Shown in pieces: positions 1 through 5,419 of a DNA stretch of 5,570 bases (within the stretch, counting starts at the first letter, position 1; each line of letters opens with the position of its first letter). The position numbers and the translations under genes were made by a program. The stretch comes from Oxalobacteraceae bacterium (GTDB lineage Bacteria > Pseudomonadota > Gammaproteobacteria > Burkholderiales > Burkholderiaceae_D), in assembly GCA_947487325.1 (NCBI GenBank), contig CANKWG010000148.1, forward strand, positions 1-5,570. Direction: 5' to 3'. The notes under the pieces were generated by a model. That model ran no database searches, was not told the DNA's origin, and saw only the letters and a list, made by a program, of their open reading frames with translations.

Positions 1-1462
1 CCCGTCCCTTTGCATCCACCCGATAGCAGCGCAGATCCAGGTTGAACACCTCGGGCTTCACAATCGATTTGCCGCGTAACATACGCGCGCATTCCTGTAT
101 GCCCTCAGGTACCGAGGGGTGCGGGAAAATCAGTTCAGCGAGCTGATCAATACCCGCATCGAGCGCAATCATCAAAGCAATCGCTTGGCTGGTGCTGGAG
201 GCGTGGTTACCCATGACGCGCATGCCGAGGATTTTCATGTCATCGTCATCCGACACCAGAATCTTGAAGAAGCCACCCGTCTTGCCCATCGCGATTGCGC
301 GATTGATATAACGGTAATCCATCACCGCCATGCGGTAAGGAATCTTGCGCTTCTTTGCCTGTGTCTCGTTCAACCCAACCGCTGCGACTTCGGGATTCAG
401 GAACATGATGGTGGAGATATTTTCGTAGATCAGATCGCGCGGCGGCTTGCCAAAAATGCGCTCGACCGCGTAACGACCTTCCAGTTCGCCGACGTTGACC
501 AGTGAGATATCTGCAGTGAAATCGCCGACCGCATAAATATTCGGCACAGTGGTTTGCGTCGCATCATCGACGCAGTAGCCGCGATCATTGAGCTGCACAC
601 CGGCTGCCTCGAGTCCGAGATTGTCGGTGTTGGCGACCCGCCCTACCGAGATCAAGGCATTGTCTACCGTGTACGTTTCATGACGACCGTCTTTGTAGTT
701 CAGCACATACTCGACCTTGCCGTTGACGATTTTCATTGATTCCAGCGATGAACCGCGGTGAATCACGACACCATTTTTTTCGAGGTTACTGGCCAGCGCA
801 GCGGAGATATCCTCATCTTCAAACGGCAGAATGCGATCTTCTTTGTCAATCAGGAAAACCTTGGTACGTCCGTAGTTCGAGAAAATAGTCGCAAATTCAC
901 AGCCGATCACGCCCGCGCCCAAAATCACAATACTTTTCGGGAACTCAGGTAGTGAGGCGATGCCGTCACTGGTCAGTATGGTTTTTTCATCAATCGGAAT
1001 ATTCGGCAGATAACGTGGCCGACTGCCGATGGCGAGTACGATATTTTCTGCCCAGATGATTTCGGTACTGCCATCGGCGAGTGTAATTTCTATCTCGTTC
1101 TTGTTCAGCAGCTTGCCGTGACCCTGAAACTCAGTCAGCAATTCTTTACGTTTGAAGTAATTGATCTGCTCACGCAATTGAGTGTATTTTTCACCAACCG
1201 CGCGATGCATTTCATTGATCACAGCGCTGTAACTTAGCTCACAATCATGCACGGTATAACCGTAACCAGTGTGGCGTGTATTTTTATAGCTCTCCGATAA
1301 CTCCCACAGCGTTTTCGAAGAGAGCGCACCATTAAAAATACCCGCGCCGCCCACTTTATTTTTTTCTATAAGCGCAACCTTCTTGCCAAAGTCGAGGCCA
1401 CGCATGGTGGCAGCAAATCCGGAGGGACCACCACCGATGACACACAAGTCGAATTTTTTCAT
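1..1462 (-). CDS. Dihydrolipoamide dehydrogenase-like FAD/NAD oxidoreductase lacking the redox cysteines (3' end outside window)
   Basis: The minus-strand frame is open from ATG at 1462-1460 to the left edge: 487 codons, no stop. The protein has the class I pyridine nucleotide-disulfide oxidoreductase layout. An FAD Rossmann motif (GGGPSGFAA, residues 10-18) is followed by an acidic residue (Glu33) closing the second strand. A second dinucleotide fold has GAGVIGCEFA at about 182-191 and Asp206 after LI, which suggests NAD rather than NADP. The second FAD motif is YAVGDFT (310-316), and a C-terminal dimerisation domain follows, with AVGLNE (361-366) and HPSVPE (448-453). The family normally has GGxCxxxxCxPSK next to the flavin; here residues 38-50 read GGAGIFNGALSSK, so both cysteines are lost and Pro is Ser. 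The His448/Glu453 dyad is kept. Ordinary dithiol chemistry on lipoamide or glutathione is therefore not expected. A flavin-dependent diaphorase or reductase role is possible, but the substrate is unknown. The start lies 60 bases after the upstream channel gene, with a purine-rich GAAGTGAGAG stretch ahead of it, so the two are probably cotranscribed. The frame is intact throughout, so this is not a decayed gene. Confidence 0.88.
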   Translation of the reverse strand, partial: MKKFDLCVIGGGPSGFAATMRGLDFGKKVALIEKNKVGGAGIFNGALSSKTLWELSESYKNTRHTGYGYTVHDCELSYSAVINEMHRAVGEKYTQLREQINYFKRKELLTEFQGHGKLLNKNEIEITLADGSTEIIWAENIVLAIGSRPRYLPNIPIDEKTILTSDGIASLPEFPKSIVILGAGVIGCEFATIFSNYGRTKVFLIDKEDRILPFEDEDISAALASNLEKNGVVIHRGSSLESMKIVNGKVEYVLNYKDGRHETYTVDNALISVGRVANTDNLGLEAAGVQLNDRGYCVDDATQTTVPNIYAVGDFTADISLVNVGELEGRYAVERIFGKPPRDLIYENISTIMFLNPEVAAVGLNETQAKKRKIPYRMAVMDYRYINRAIAMGKTGGFFKILVSDDDDMKILGMRVMGNHASSTSQAIALMIALDAGIDQLAELIFPHPSVPEGIQECARMLRGKSIVKPEVFNLDLRCYRVDAKGR

Positions 1463-1522
1463 GGGTTTCACTCTCACTTCCGATAGCTTGAGTTTTAAAA
1501 CAGGACAGCGAACCGGCGTCAA

Positions 1523-3127
1523 CTACGTCTTGTCTGATCTCGATCGATCAATCTGCTGCCATATCGCGCGGTCCAGATCGGTCGCCCGCCCCGGCTTGTC
1601 GAGATGCTCGCGGATATAAGCGCCATCTGCCACGGCAGCAAGTTCGCGTAGCCGGGAGACCAGCGTGTGGTACTGCGCGATTGCAAATTCGGGATTTTTA
1701 GCGGCTAACGCCAGCGACTCGAATTCACCACGGCTGGTTTCAATACTGTCGTCGCCCTTTTCTATTTCTTCTATCAGCTGATGAATCTCTAATGCGGTCA
1801 GATGATGATGCTTTGCATTGTGAATAAAAGCTTCACGGGCAGGCTCATCAAAGACACCGGCGCGGGCTTCTGCCAGCAAGTCCTGCTTGAGCTTTTCGCG
1901 ATTCATACGCAGCTGATCGGTAAATCCAGAGGCCATAATCGCAGCCGGGATCGCGAACAGACCAATGCCGACCAATGCCAGCACGACCGTGATGAAGCGC
2001 CCGCCAGGCGTGACCGGCGATATGTCACCGTAGCCGACCGAAGCCAGCGTAATCACCGCCCAATAAATCGACTGAGGAATATTCTCGAATTTATCCGGTT
2101 GCGCATCGCGTTCCAGCAGATAACCAAACGCTGCCATCATGAACACCAGCAAGGTAATCATGAACAGTGCCGCCAGCAGAACCGGCGTCTCTTTGCGGAT
2201 CACGGCGAACATGGTGTCGCTGGCAGAAGAATAGCGACCGAGCTTCAACAGACGCACCATACGGATGATTCGCAGGAAACGTAGGTCCAGCGTACCGCCC
2301 AGTACCAGCTCCAGCATGAAAGGCAGAATGGCGACCAGGTCTAGTAATCCGGACGGTGATTTGATGAAGCGGAAGCGCTGCATGAGCGCAGTGCTTGAGC
2401 GATCTTCTTCCGGGTAGGCGTAAATGCGCAGTGTGTATTCGGTCGCAAAAACTATAAACGACGCAGCGTCCAGCCACGCAAAATGCCCGCCGAAATGCAC
2501 GCGTATGCTGTCGACAGACTCCAGCACAATCGACAACACCGACAGCACAATCCAGAAAATAAGAAAGACTTCGATGATCTCGTTGAGGCGACCACCGTAT
2601 TCGCTTGGAAAGAGCAGTGCGTGAACGCGCTGACGCAACGTGCGTCCCCGATTGAGTTCTCTGAACTCGCGTAATCCTTCGCGTAACAGTTGTGTGATTT
2701 TGAGGATACGCAGCAGACGCAAGACCCGCAGGAGACGGGAATCGAGCATGAAAAACAAGCCAAGGAAGAAAGGCAGTATCGCCAGCAGATCGATAACCCC
2801 CATAAAGCTGGCGACATACTTCAGTCGCGGCATCGACGCGTCAGCGAAGTCGGGATCTTCCGGCGCCAGATAAACGCGCAACAGATACTCTGCCGAGAAT
2901 ATGGCGACAGAAAAAAGATCAAACCAGTGAAACAGCTGACGATACTCCGCCTCAATGGCAGGCGCCGACTCCAGCAACAAGGCCAGCAGGTTCAGCAGGA
3001 TTAACAAGAAAATAAAACGATTGATCGCGCCCCGCGCTCCGGTGTCGGAGGTCTCGTCCAGCAACGCGCTGTACATTTTCCGACGGAACGTGTTCGGAAC
3101 TGAATGAGTGCTGATATCTGCCTGCAT
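1523..3127 (-). CDS. Voltage-gated K+ channel homologue with tandem voltage-sensor domains and one pore
   Basis: Predicted inner-membrane ion channel, 534 residues from ATG 3127-3125. Voltage sensor 1: S1 about 36-53, S2 67-85 with FSAEYLLR, S3 108-126 with Asp113, S4 130-149 with charges every third residue (Arg131, 134, 137, 140, Lys143). A basic linker of about 35 residues leads to voltage sensor 2: S1 182-204, S2 217-236 with FATEYTLR, S3 257-276 with Asp263, S4 281-297 (Arg283, 286, 289, 292, Lys295). Then come S5 (about 315-337), a pore loop with filter SVGYGD (363-368) and S6 (378-402): about ten transmembrane helices. The filter is the standard K+ signature. Bacterial Kv-type channels normally have one sensor per pore. 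The two sensors resemble each other strongly (IDLLAILPF against LDLVAILPF), so an internal duplication is likely. The C-terminal 130 residues are charged and probably helical and cytoplasmic. Start choice: a TTG at 3223 and an ATG at 3076 are in frame. 3127 is the first ATG and keeps the segment before S1, but no strong ribosome site marks it. The oxidoreductase gene follows after 60 bases. Confidence 0.88.
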   Translation of the reverse strand: MQADISTHSVPNTFRRKMYSALLDETSDTGARGAINRFIFLLILLNLLALLLESAPAIEAEYRQLFHWFDLFSVAIFSAEYLLRVYLAPEDPDFADASMPRLKYVASFMGVIDLLAILPFFLGLFFMLDSRLLRVLRLLRILKITQLLREGLREFRELNRGRTLRQRVHALLFPSEYGGRLNEIIEVFLIFWIVLSVLSIVLESVDSIRVHFGGHFAWLDAASFIVFATEYTLRIYAYPEEDRSSTALMQRFRFIKSPSGLLDLVAILPFMLELVLGGTLDLRFLRIIRMVRLLKLGRYSSASDTMFAVIRKETPVLLAALFMITLLVFMMAAFGYLLERDAQPDKFENIPQSIYWAVITLASVGYGDISPVTPGGRFITVVLALVGIGLFAIPAAIMASGFTDQLRMNREKLKQDLLAEARAGVFDEPAREAFIHNAKHHHLTALEIHQLIEEIEKGDDSIETSRGEFESLALAAKNPEFAIAQYHTLVSRLRELAAVADGAYIREHLDKPGRATDLDRAIWQQIDRSRSDKT

Positions 3128-3246
3128 GGTTTTTTGCGCCGGAAAAGTTGTTATATTTTTAATGCGCTGAATGAAGGATTTCTGCGGTAAAGAAGTGTAT
3201 CGCCTGTAAAAGGCTATTGGCAATCAAGTCTCAATGACGTGATTAA

Positions 3247-3276
3247 ATTATTAAGTGTTAAGTTAATAACTGCCAA
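3247..3276 (-). promoter_or_regulatory. Candidate sigma70 promoter for the tandem-sensor channel gene
   Basis: On the minus strand, TTGGCA (plus coordinates 3271-3276) matches the -35 consensus at five of six positions. After an 18-base spacer comes AATAAT (3247-3252), five of six for the -10 box. Transcription would start near 3240, giving a leader of about 110 bases to the ATG at 3127. Consensus matching only; the AT-rich context makes chance matches easy. Confidence 0.4.
3248..3269. repeat. Perfect 7-bp inverted repeat overlapping the minus-strand promoter
   Basis: TTATTAA at 3248-3254 and TTAATAA at 3263-3269 are exact reverse complements separated by eight bases (GTGTTAAG). The repeat covers the proposed -10 box and spacer of the minus-strand promoter, where a repressor operator would be effective. 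The bases are all A/T, so chance occurrence is a real alternative. Confidence 0.45.
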
Positions 3277-3351
3277 ATAAGCAATAGTGTGGTCGGGATT
3301 ATCATTGAACCGAAGCTCAGAATATTTCCATAAATCACATCAAGCGGGCGA

Positions 3352-3357
3352 TATAAT
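3352..3357 (+). promoter_or_regulatory. Candidate -10 box (TATAAT) for the single-sensor channel gene
   Basis: An exact TATAAT lies about 97 bases upstream of the ATG at 3454 and would start transcription near 3364. No good -35 hexamer sits at 16-18 bases; the nearest weak candidates are TCCATA and TTTCCA at 19-21 bases. The promoter may be activator-dependent or weak, or the match may be chance. Confidence 0.4.
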
Positions 3358-3453
3358 GTAAACGCCTGTTCAAATCAATAACAGAGTCGCACCCCAAGTG
3401 CCGCAGACCCATTAACCAATGAAACCCGTCTGAACCGGGCTTATTGTCGAGAC

Positions 3454-4362
3454 ATGAAATCCCTGCAAACGCGAATTTACGACCTCCTAGAAGGCTCGGT
3501 AGAAAACAAAGCAGCTCGCGCCTGCGAAATCTTCATCGCAAGCGTGGTAGTTCTGAACGTGGTGGCCATCATTTTGGAATCAGTGCATGAACTGCACGAG
3601 GCCTATGCAACGTATTTCCATATTTTTGATGTAGCCAGCGTGATGATCTTCACCCTGGAATATGTATTGCGCGTCTGGTCTTATGGCGTCAAATACAAAA
3701 AGCAGGACGGCGGCGCATGGCGTGGTCGCAAAGAATACATATTCAGCTTCTACGGATTTATCGATTTTTTCGGTACGGTACCGTTCTATGCGCAGCTGCT
3801 GTTCCCGGGCCTGGATCTGCGCTTCCTGCGTTTGTTCCGTCTGATGCGGATCTTCAAACTGTCGCGTTATAACAGCGCGCTGTCCGACCTAATCGAAGCG
3901 GTCAAAGCAGAACGAGATTCGTTTGCGTCTGCGATGTTTCTCCTGCTGATCTCGTGCTTGTTATTCTCTTCGATGATTTATATCGCCGAAGGTCATGTGC
4001 AGCCGGATGTTTTCCCCTCGATACCGGCCACGATGAAATGGTATTTGCTGACGATTATTTCAGGCTGGGGCAACGTTGACCCGATCACGATTTTTGGCGT
4101 GATTCTGGTCGTGATAACGCAGGTGCTGGCGATTGCGCTTGCAGCGATTCTCACGGGTGTCGTTGCAACCGCCTACACCGCACAGGTTGAGCGGCGCGAG
4201 ATCATGTACGAAACCGAGATACGGGAAGCGCTCGCAGATGGCATCGTGACCGAAGAAGAAAGCGCACGCCTACAACTACTAAAACGTCAGTTCGGCATGA
4301 GCGACGAACAGGTTGAGGCAATTGCGCGGCAGGTGCGTGAAGAAAAAGGCATCAAAGAGTAA
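3454..4362 (+). CDS. Voltage-sensor ion channel with non-canonical selectivity filter
   Basis: A 302-residue inner-membrane protein of the six-helix voltage-gated cation channel superfamily. S1 is about 24-43, S2 56-76 (FTLEYVLR), S3 97-116 (YGFIDFFGTVPFY, Asp104), S4 121-138 with Arg123, 126, 129, 132 and Lys135 at every third position, S5 about 156-178, S6 about 212-240. The sensor is fully conserved and the length is typical of short bacterial Kv-like channels. The pore loop reads TIISGWGNVDP (200-210) where K+ channels have T-x-x-TVGYGD: one residue shorter, Tyr to Trp and Asp to Asn. K+ selectivity therefore cannot be assumed, and the channel could be non-selective, otherwise selective or non-conducting. 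The tail after S6 (about 248-298) is charged and helical, with DGIVTEEE and FGMSDEQVEAI, reminiscent of SHOCT or TerB-like helical modules. Start: ATG 3454, with only a weak GAG at 3449-3451 ahead of it. It is divergent from the tandem-sensor channel and 137 bases upstream of the TerC-family gene, possibly cotranscribed with it. Confidence 0.87.
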   Translation: MKSLQTRIYDLLEGSVENKAARACEIFIASVVVLNVVAIILESVHELHEAYATYFHIFDVASVMIFTLEYVLRVWSYGVKYKKQDGGAWRGRKEYIFSFYGFIDFFGTVPFYAQLLFPGLDLRFLRLFRLMRIFKLSRYNSALSDLIEAVKAERDSFASAMFLLLISCLLFSSMIYIAEGHVQPDVFPSIPATMKWYLLTIISGWGNVDPITIFGVILVVITQVLAIALAAILTGVVATAYTAQVERREIMYETEIREALADGIVTEEESARLQLLKRQFGMSDEQVEAIARQVREEKGIKE

Positions 4363-4369
4363 GCACTTG

Positions 4370-4387
4370 TCTCGTTAGTTAATGAGA
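4370..4387. repeat. Short palindrome just after the channel stop codon
   Basis: TCTCGTTAGTTAATGAGA can pair as a seven-base stem (one G-T wobble) with a four-base loop, beginning seven bases after the TAA at 4360-4362. There is no T-tract behind it, so it is not a convincing terminator. It may protect the mRNA end, act as an operator for the next gene, or mean nothing. Confidence 0.3.
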
Positions 4388-4440
4388 TAGATCGCAAATC
4401 GTAGATAGACAAAACCAATAACGACTAGCTATATCAGGTC

Positions 4441-4486
4441 GTCGATAACAATCTGCAAGCGTCGCCATAGTGCTGCGTTATACGAC
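4441..4486 (+). promoter_or_regulatory. Possible structured 5' leader of the TerC-family gene
   Basis: GTCGATAAC (4441-4449) can pair with GTTATACGAC (4477-4486), leaving one bulged A. The enclosed segment has an inner GCAAGC/GCTGC stem, also with one bulged A. The hairpin ends three bases before the GGGG ribosome-binding sequence. Relatives of the downstream gene are often controlled by the Mn2+-sensing yybP-ykoY riboswitch, but I do not find that riboswitch's conserved core here. A regulatory function is inference from position and pairing only. Confidence 0.3.
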
Positions 4487-4488
4487 AC

Positions 4489-4494
4489 GGGGTG
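4489..4494 (+). promoter_or_regulatory. Ribosome-binding site that sets the TerC-family start
   Basis: GGGGTG lies five bases before the ATG at 4500. It supports that ATG over the in-frame GTG at 4470, which would add ten residues (MLRYTTRGVN) with no similar site in front. Confidence 0.6.
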
Positions 4495-4499
4495 TAAAC

Positions 4500-5249
4500 A
4501 TGATTGAGTTTTTCCAGGAACTGAACTGGGTGATCGTCGGCCAGATCATTTTGATTGATATTCTGCTGGGCGGTGATAACGCGATCGTGATCGCCCTCGC
4601 CTGTCGGCACCTGCCAGAGGATATGCGCTTCAAAGGTATCGTCGGTGGTGCGCTGGGAGCCATCGTGATCCGCATCGCTCTAATTGCCTTTGCCGTTACG
4701 CTACTCACGGTGCCCTATCTGAAAATCATTGGCGGTGTGCTGCTGCTCTGGATTGGGGTCAAGCTGCTACTCAATCAGGAAGAAGAAAACGGTGAGATTG
4801 ACGGCGGTGATCGTCTGTTCACCGCGATCAAGACGGTGATCATCGCTGACTTGGTCATGAGTATTGATAACGTGATCGCAGTGGCCGGCGCAGCCGAACA
4901 AGCAAGTGCCGATCACAAGTTGGTACTGATCGTGTTCGGCATCATGGTCAGTATTCCGGTCGTGATCTGGGGCAGCTCGGTCATTCTGCGCATCATGGAT
5001 CGCGTACCCGCCGTGGTGACGATGGGCGCTGCTTTGCTAGGTTATCTGGGTGGATCCATGATCGCCACGGATGTCGCGATCAAATTGCAAGTCGCAGAGA
5101 TGTTGCCCATGGATCTGCTGAAATTCCACGACCTCGGCGTTCACCTCAGTTTGACTGGCAGCGCCGGTGCGTTACTAGTAGTCCTGGCAGGCTGGTGGTT
5201 CAACCAGCGCACTTCATCTGCGGAGGATGAACCGCAGGTCCCGGCTTGA
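4500..5249 (+). CDS. TerC/YjbE-family integral membrane protein, probable metal-ion (Mn2+) exporter
   Basis: A 249-residue polytopic membrane protein with about seven helices (near 11-31, 46-70, 73-91, 112-132, 142-162, 174-193, 220-235). It carries the two inverted signature motifs of the TerC family: ILLGGDNAIVIALA (21-34) and DLVMSIDNVIAVAG (117-130). The Asp-Asn pairs within the membrane (Asp26/Asn27, Asp123/Asn124) are the expected cation-binding residues. Length and the start IEFFQELNWVIVGQIILID fit the YjbE subgroup, many members of which sit behind yybP-ykoY Mn2+ riboswitches. The Bacillus relatives MeeF and MeeY export Mn2+ to metallate secreted enzymes, so Mn2+ or another divalent cation is the best guess for the substrate; tellurite resistance itself is not implied. 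The cytoplasmic loop between the two halves (about 92-108) is acidic (EEENGEIDGGD). The gene follows the single-sensor channel in the same direction. The start at 4500 is chosen because of the GGGGTG ribosome site. Confidence 0.9.
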   Translation: MIEFFQELNWVIVGQIILIDILLGGDNAIVIALACRHLPEDMRFKGIVGGALGAIVIRIALIAFAVTLLTVPYLKIIGGVLLLWIGVKLLLNQEEENGEIDGGDRLFTAIKTVIIADLVMSIDNVIAVAGAAEQASADHKLVLIVFGIMVSIPVVIWGSSVILRIMDRVPAVVTMGAALLGYLGGSMIATDVAIKLQVAEMLPMDLLKFHDLGVHLSLTGSAGALLVVLAGWWFNQRTSSAEDEPQVPA

Positions 5250-5419
5250 TTGGTCGGTAGCGCGGAAGTATCGTAATTTCAGCCCAGGTTTGAAGCGGAT
5301 CTTTTCGAATAGAAGCTGCTTGTGTGCGCCCTGCAAGGGGGGATCCAGTGTCTTTCGTTGATCACCTGAAAAAAATTGCTCGTGAACTTTAACAACCGAA
5401 TTAAAGTTTCACACTACCC
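5250..5419. other. Convergent intergenic spacer
   Basis: This 170-base gap lies between the TerC-family gene and the methyltransferase end, which converge on it. It contains the inverted repeat at 5382-5412 and an A7 run at 5369-5375. I see no coding region, RNA gene or strong plus-strand terminator. Confidence 0.5.
5369..5412 (-). terminator. Possible terminator of the minus-strand methyltransferase gene
   Basis: GTGAACTTTAA (5382-5392) pairs with TTAAAGTTTCAC (5401-5412), eleven base pairs with one bulged T and an eight-base loop. It begins eight bases after the minus-strand stop. Read on the minus strand, seven T residues (5375-5369) follow the stem after a six-base gap. The stem is AT-rich and the gap is longer than usual, so termination may be weak. 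It could also slow read-through from the convergent TerC-family gene. Confidence 0.45.

Larger units (their letters stand above)
3128..3453. promoter_or_regulatory. Divergent intergenic regulatory region between the two channel genes
   Basis: This stretch separates two head-to-head channel genes and must hold the start signals for both, unless the minus-strand gene uses its upstream in-frame TTG at 3223. It is AT-rich compared with the flanking genes. I see candidate promoters in each direction, an inverted repeat, and a short CCCG/CGGG hairpin (3425-3428 with 3436-3439) shortly before the plus-strand start. No RNA gene or further coding region is supported here. Confidence 0.6.

Noticed and set aside
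119..952. Three successive plus-strand open frames (128, 61 and 64 codons)
   Set aside because: They lie opposite the oxidoreductase gene, whose minus-strand frame shows clear family motifs across the same bases. Their protein sequences show no recognisable domain.
1..1462. Naming the oxidoreductase lpdA, gor or sthA
   Set aside because: Lipoamide dehydrogenase and glutathione reductase require the cysteine pair that is missing here. Soluble transhydrogenase has a different active-site sequence, keeping a cysteine and PSK.
1540..1551. GATC-rich near-palindrome (TCGATCGATCAA) near the end of the channel gene
   Set aside because: It lies within the coding frame and is short; no partner copy or nearby origin feature was seen.
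1802..2284. Plus-strand open frame of 160 codons inside the channel gene
   Set aside because: It is antisense to the pore and second sensor; its Arg/Gln/His-rich sequence is typical of a complementary-strand shadow. Other frames at 2091-3004 are rejected for the same reason.
1523..3127. Reading the tandem-sensor protein as a two-pore (TPC-like) channel or as two fused genes
   Set aside because: Only one S5-filter-S6 unit is present; the first sensor passes by a short basic linker into the second sensor with no pore and no frame break.
3128..3223. Extending the tandem-sensor channel to the TTG at 3223
   Set aside because: The extra 32 residues show no domain or membrane segment, TTG is a rare start, and an ATG at 3127 is available. 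It cannot be fully excluded because a weak GAGA sequence precedes the TTG.
4363..4499. yybP-ykoY manganese riboswitch upstream of the TerC-family gene
   Set aside because: Expected from family knowledge, but the conserved GGGGAGUAG-type core and its partner segments are not present in this gap.
5191..5198. GCTGGTGG, identical to the E. coli Chi recombination site
   Set aside because: It is inside the TerC-family coding region, a single eight-base match is expected by chance, and the host's Chi sequence is unknown.
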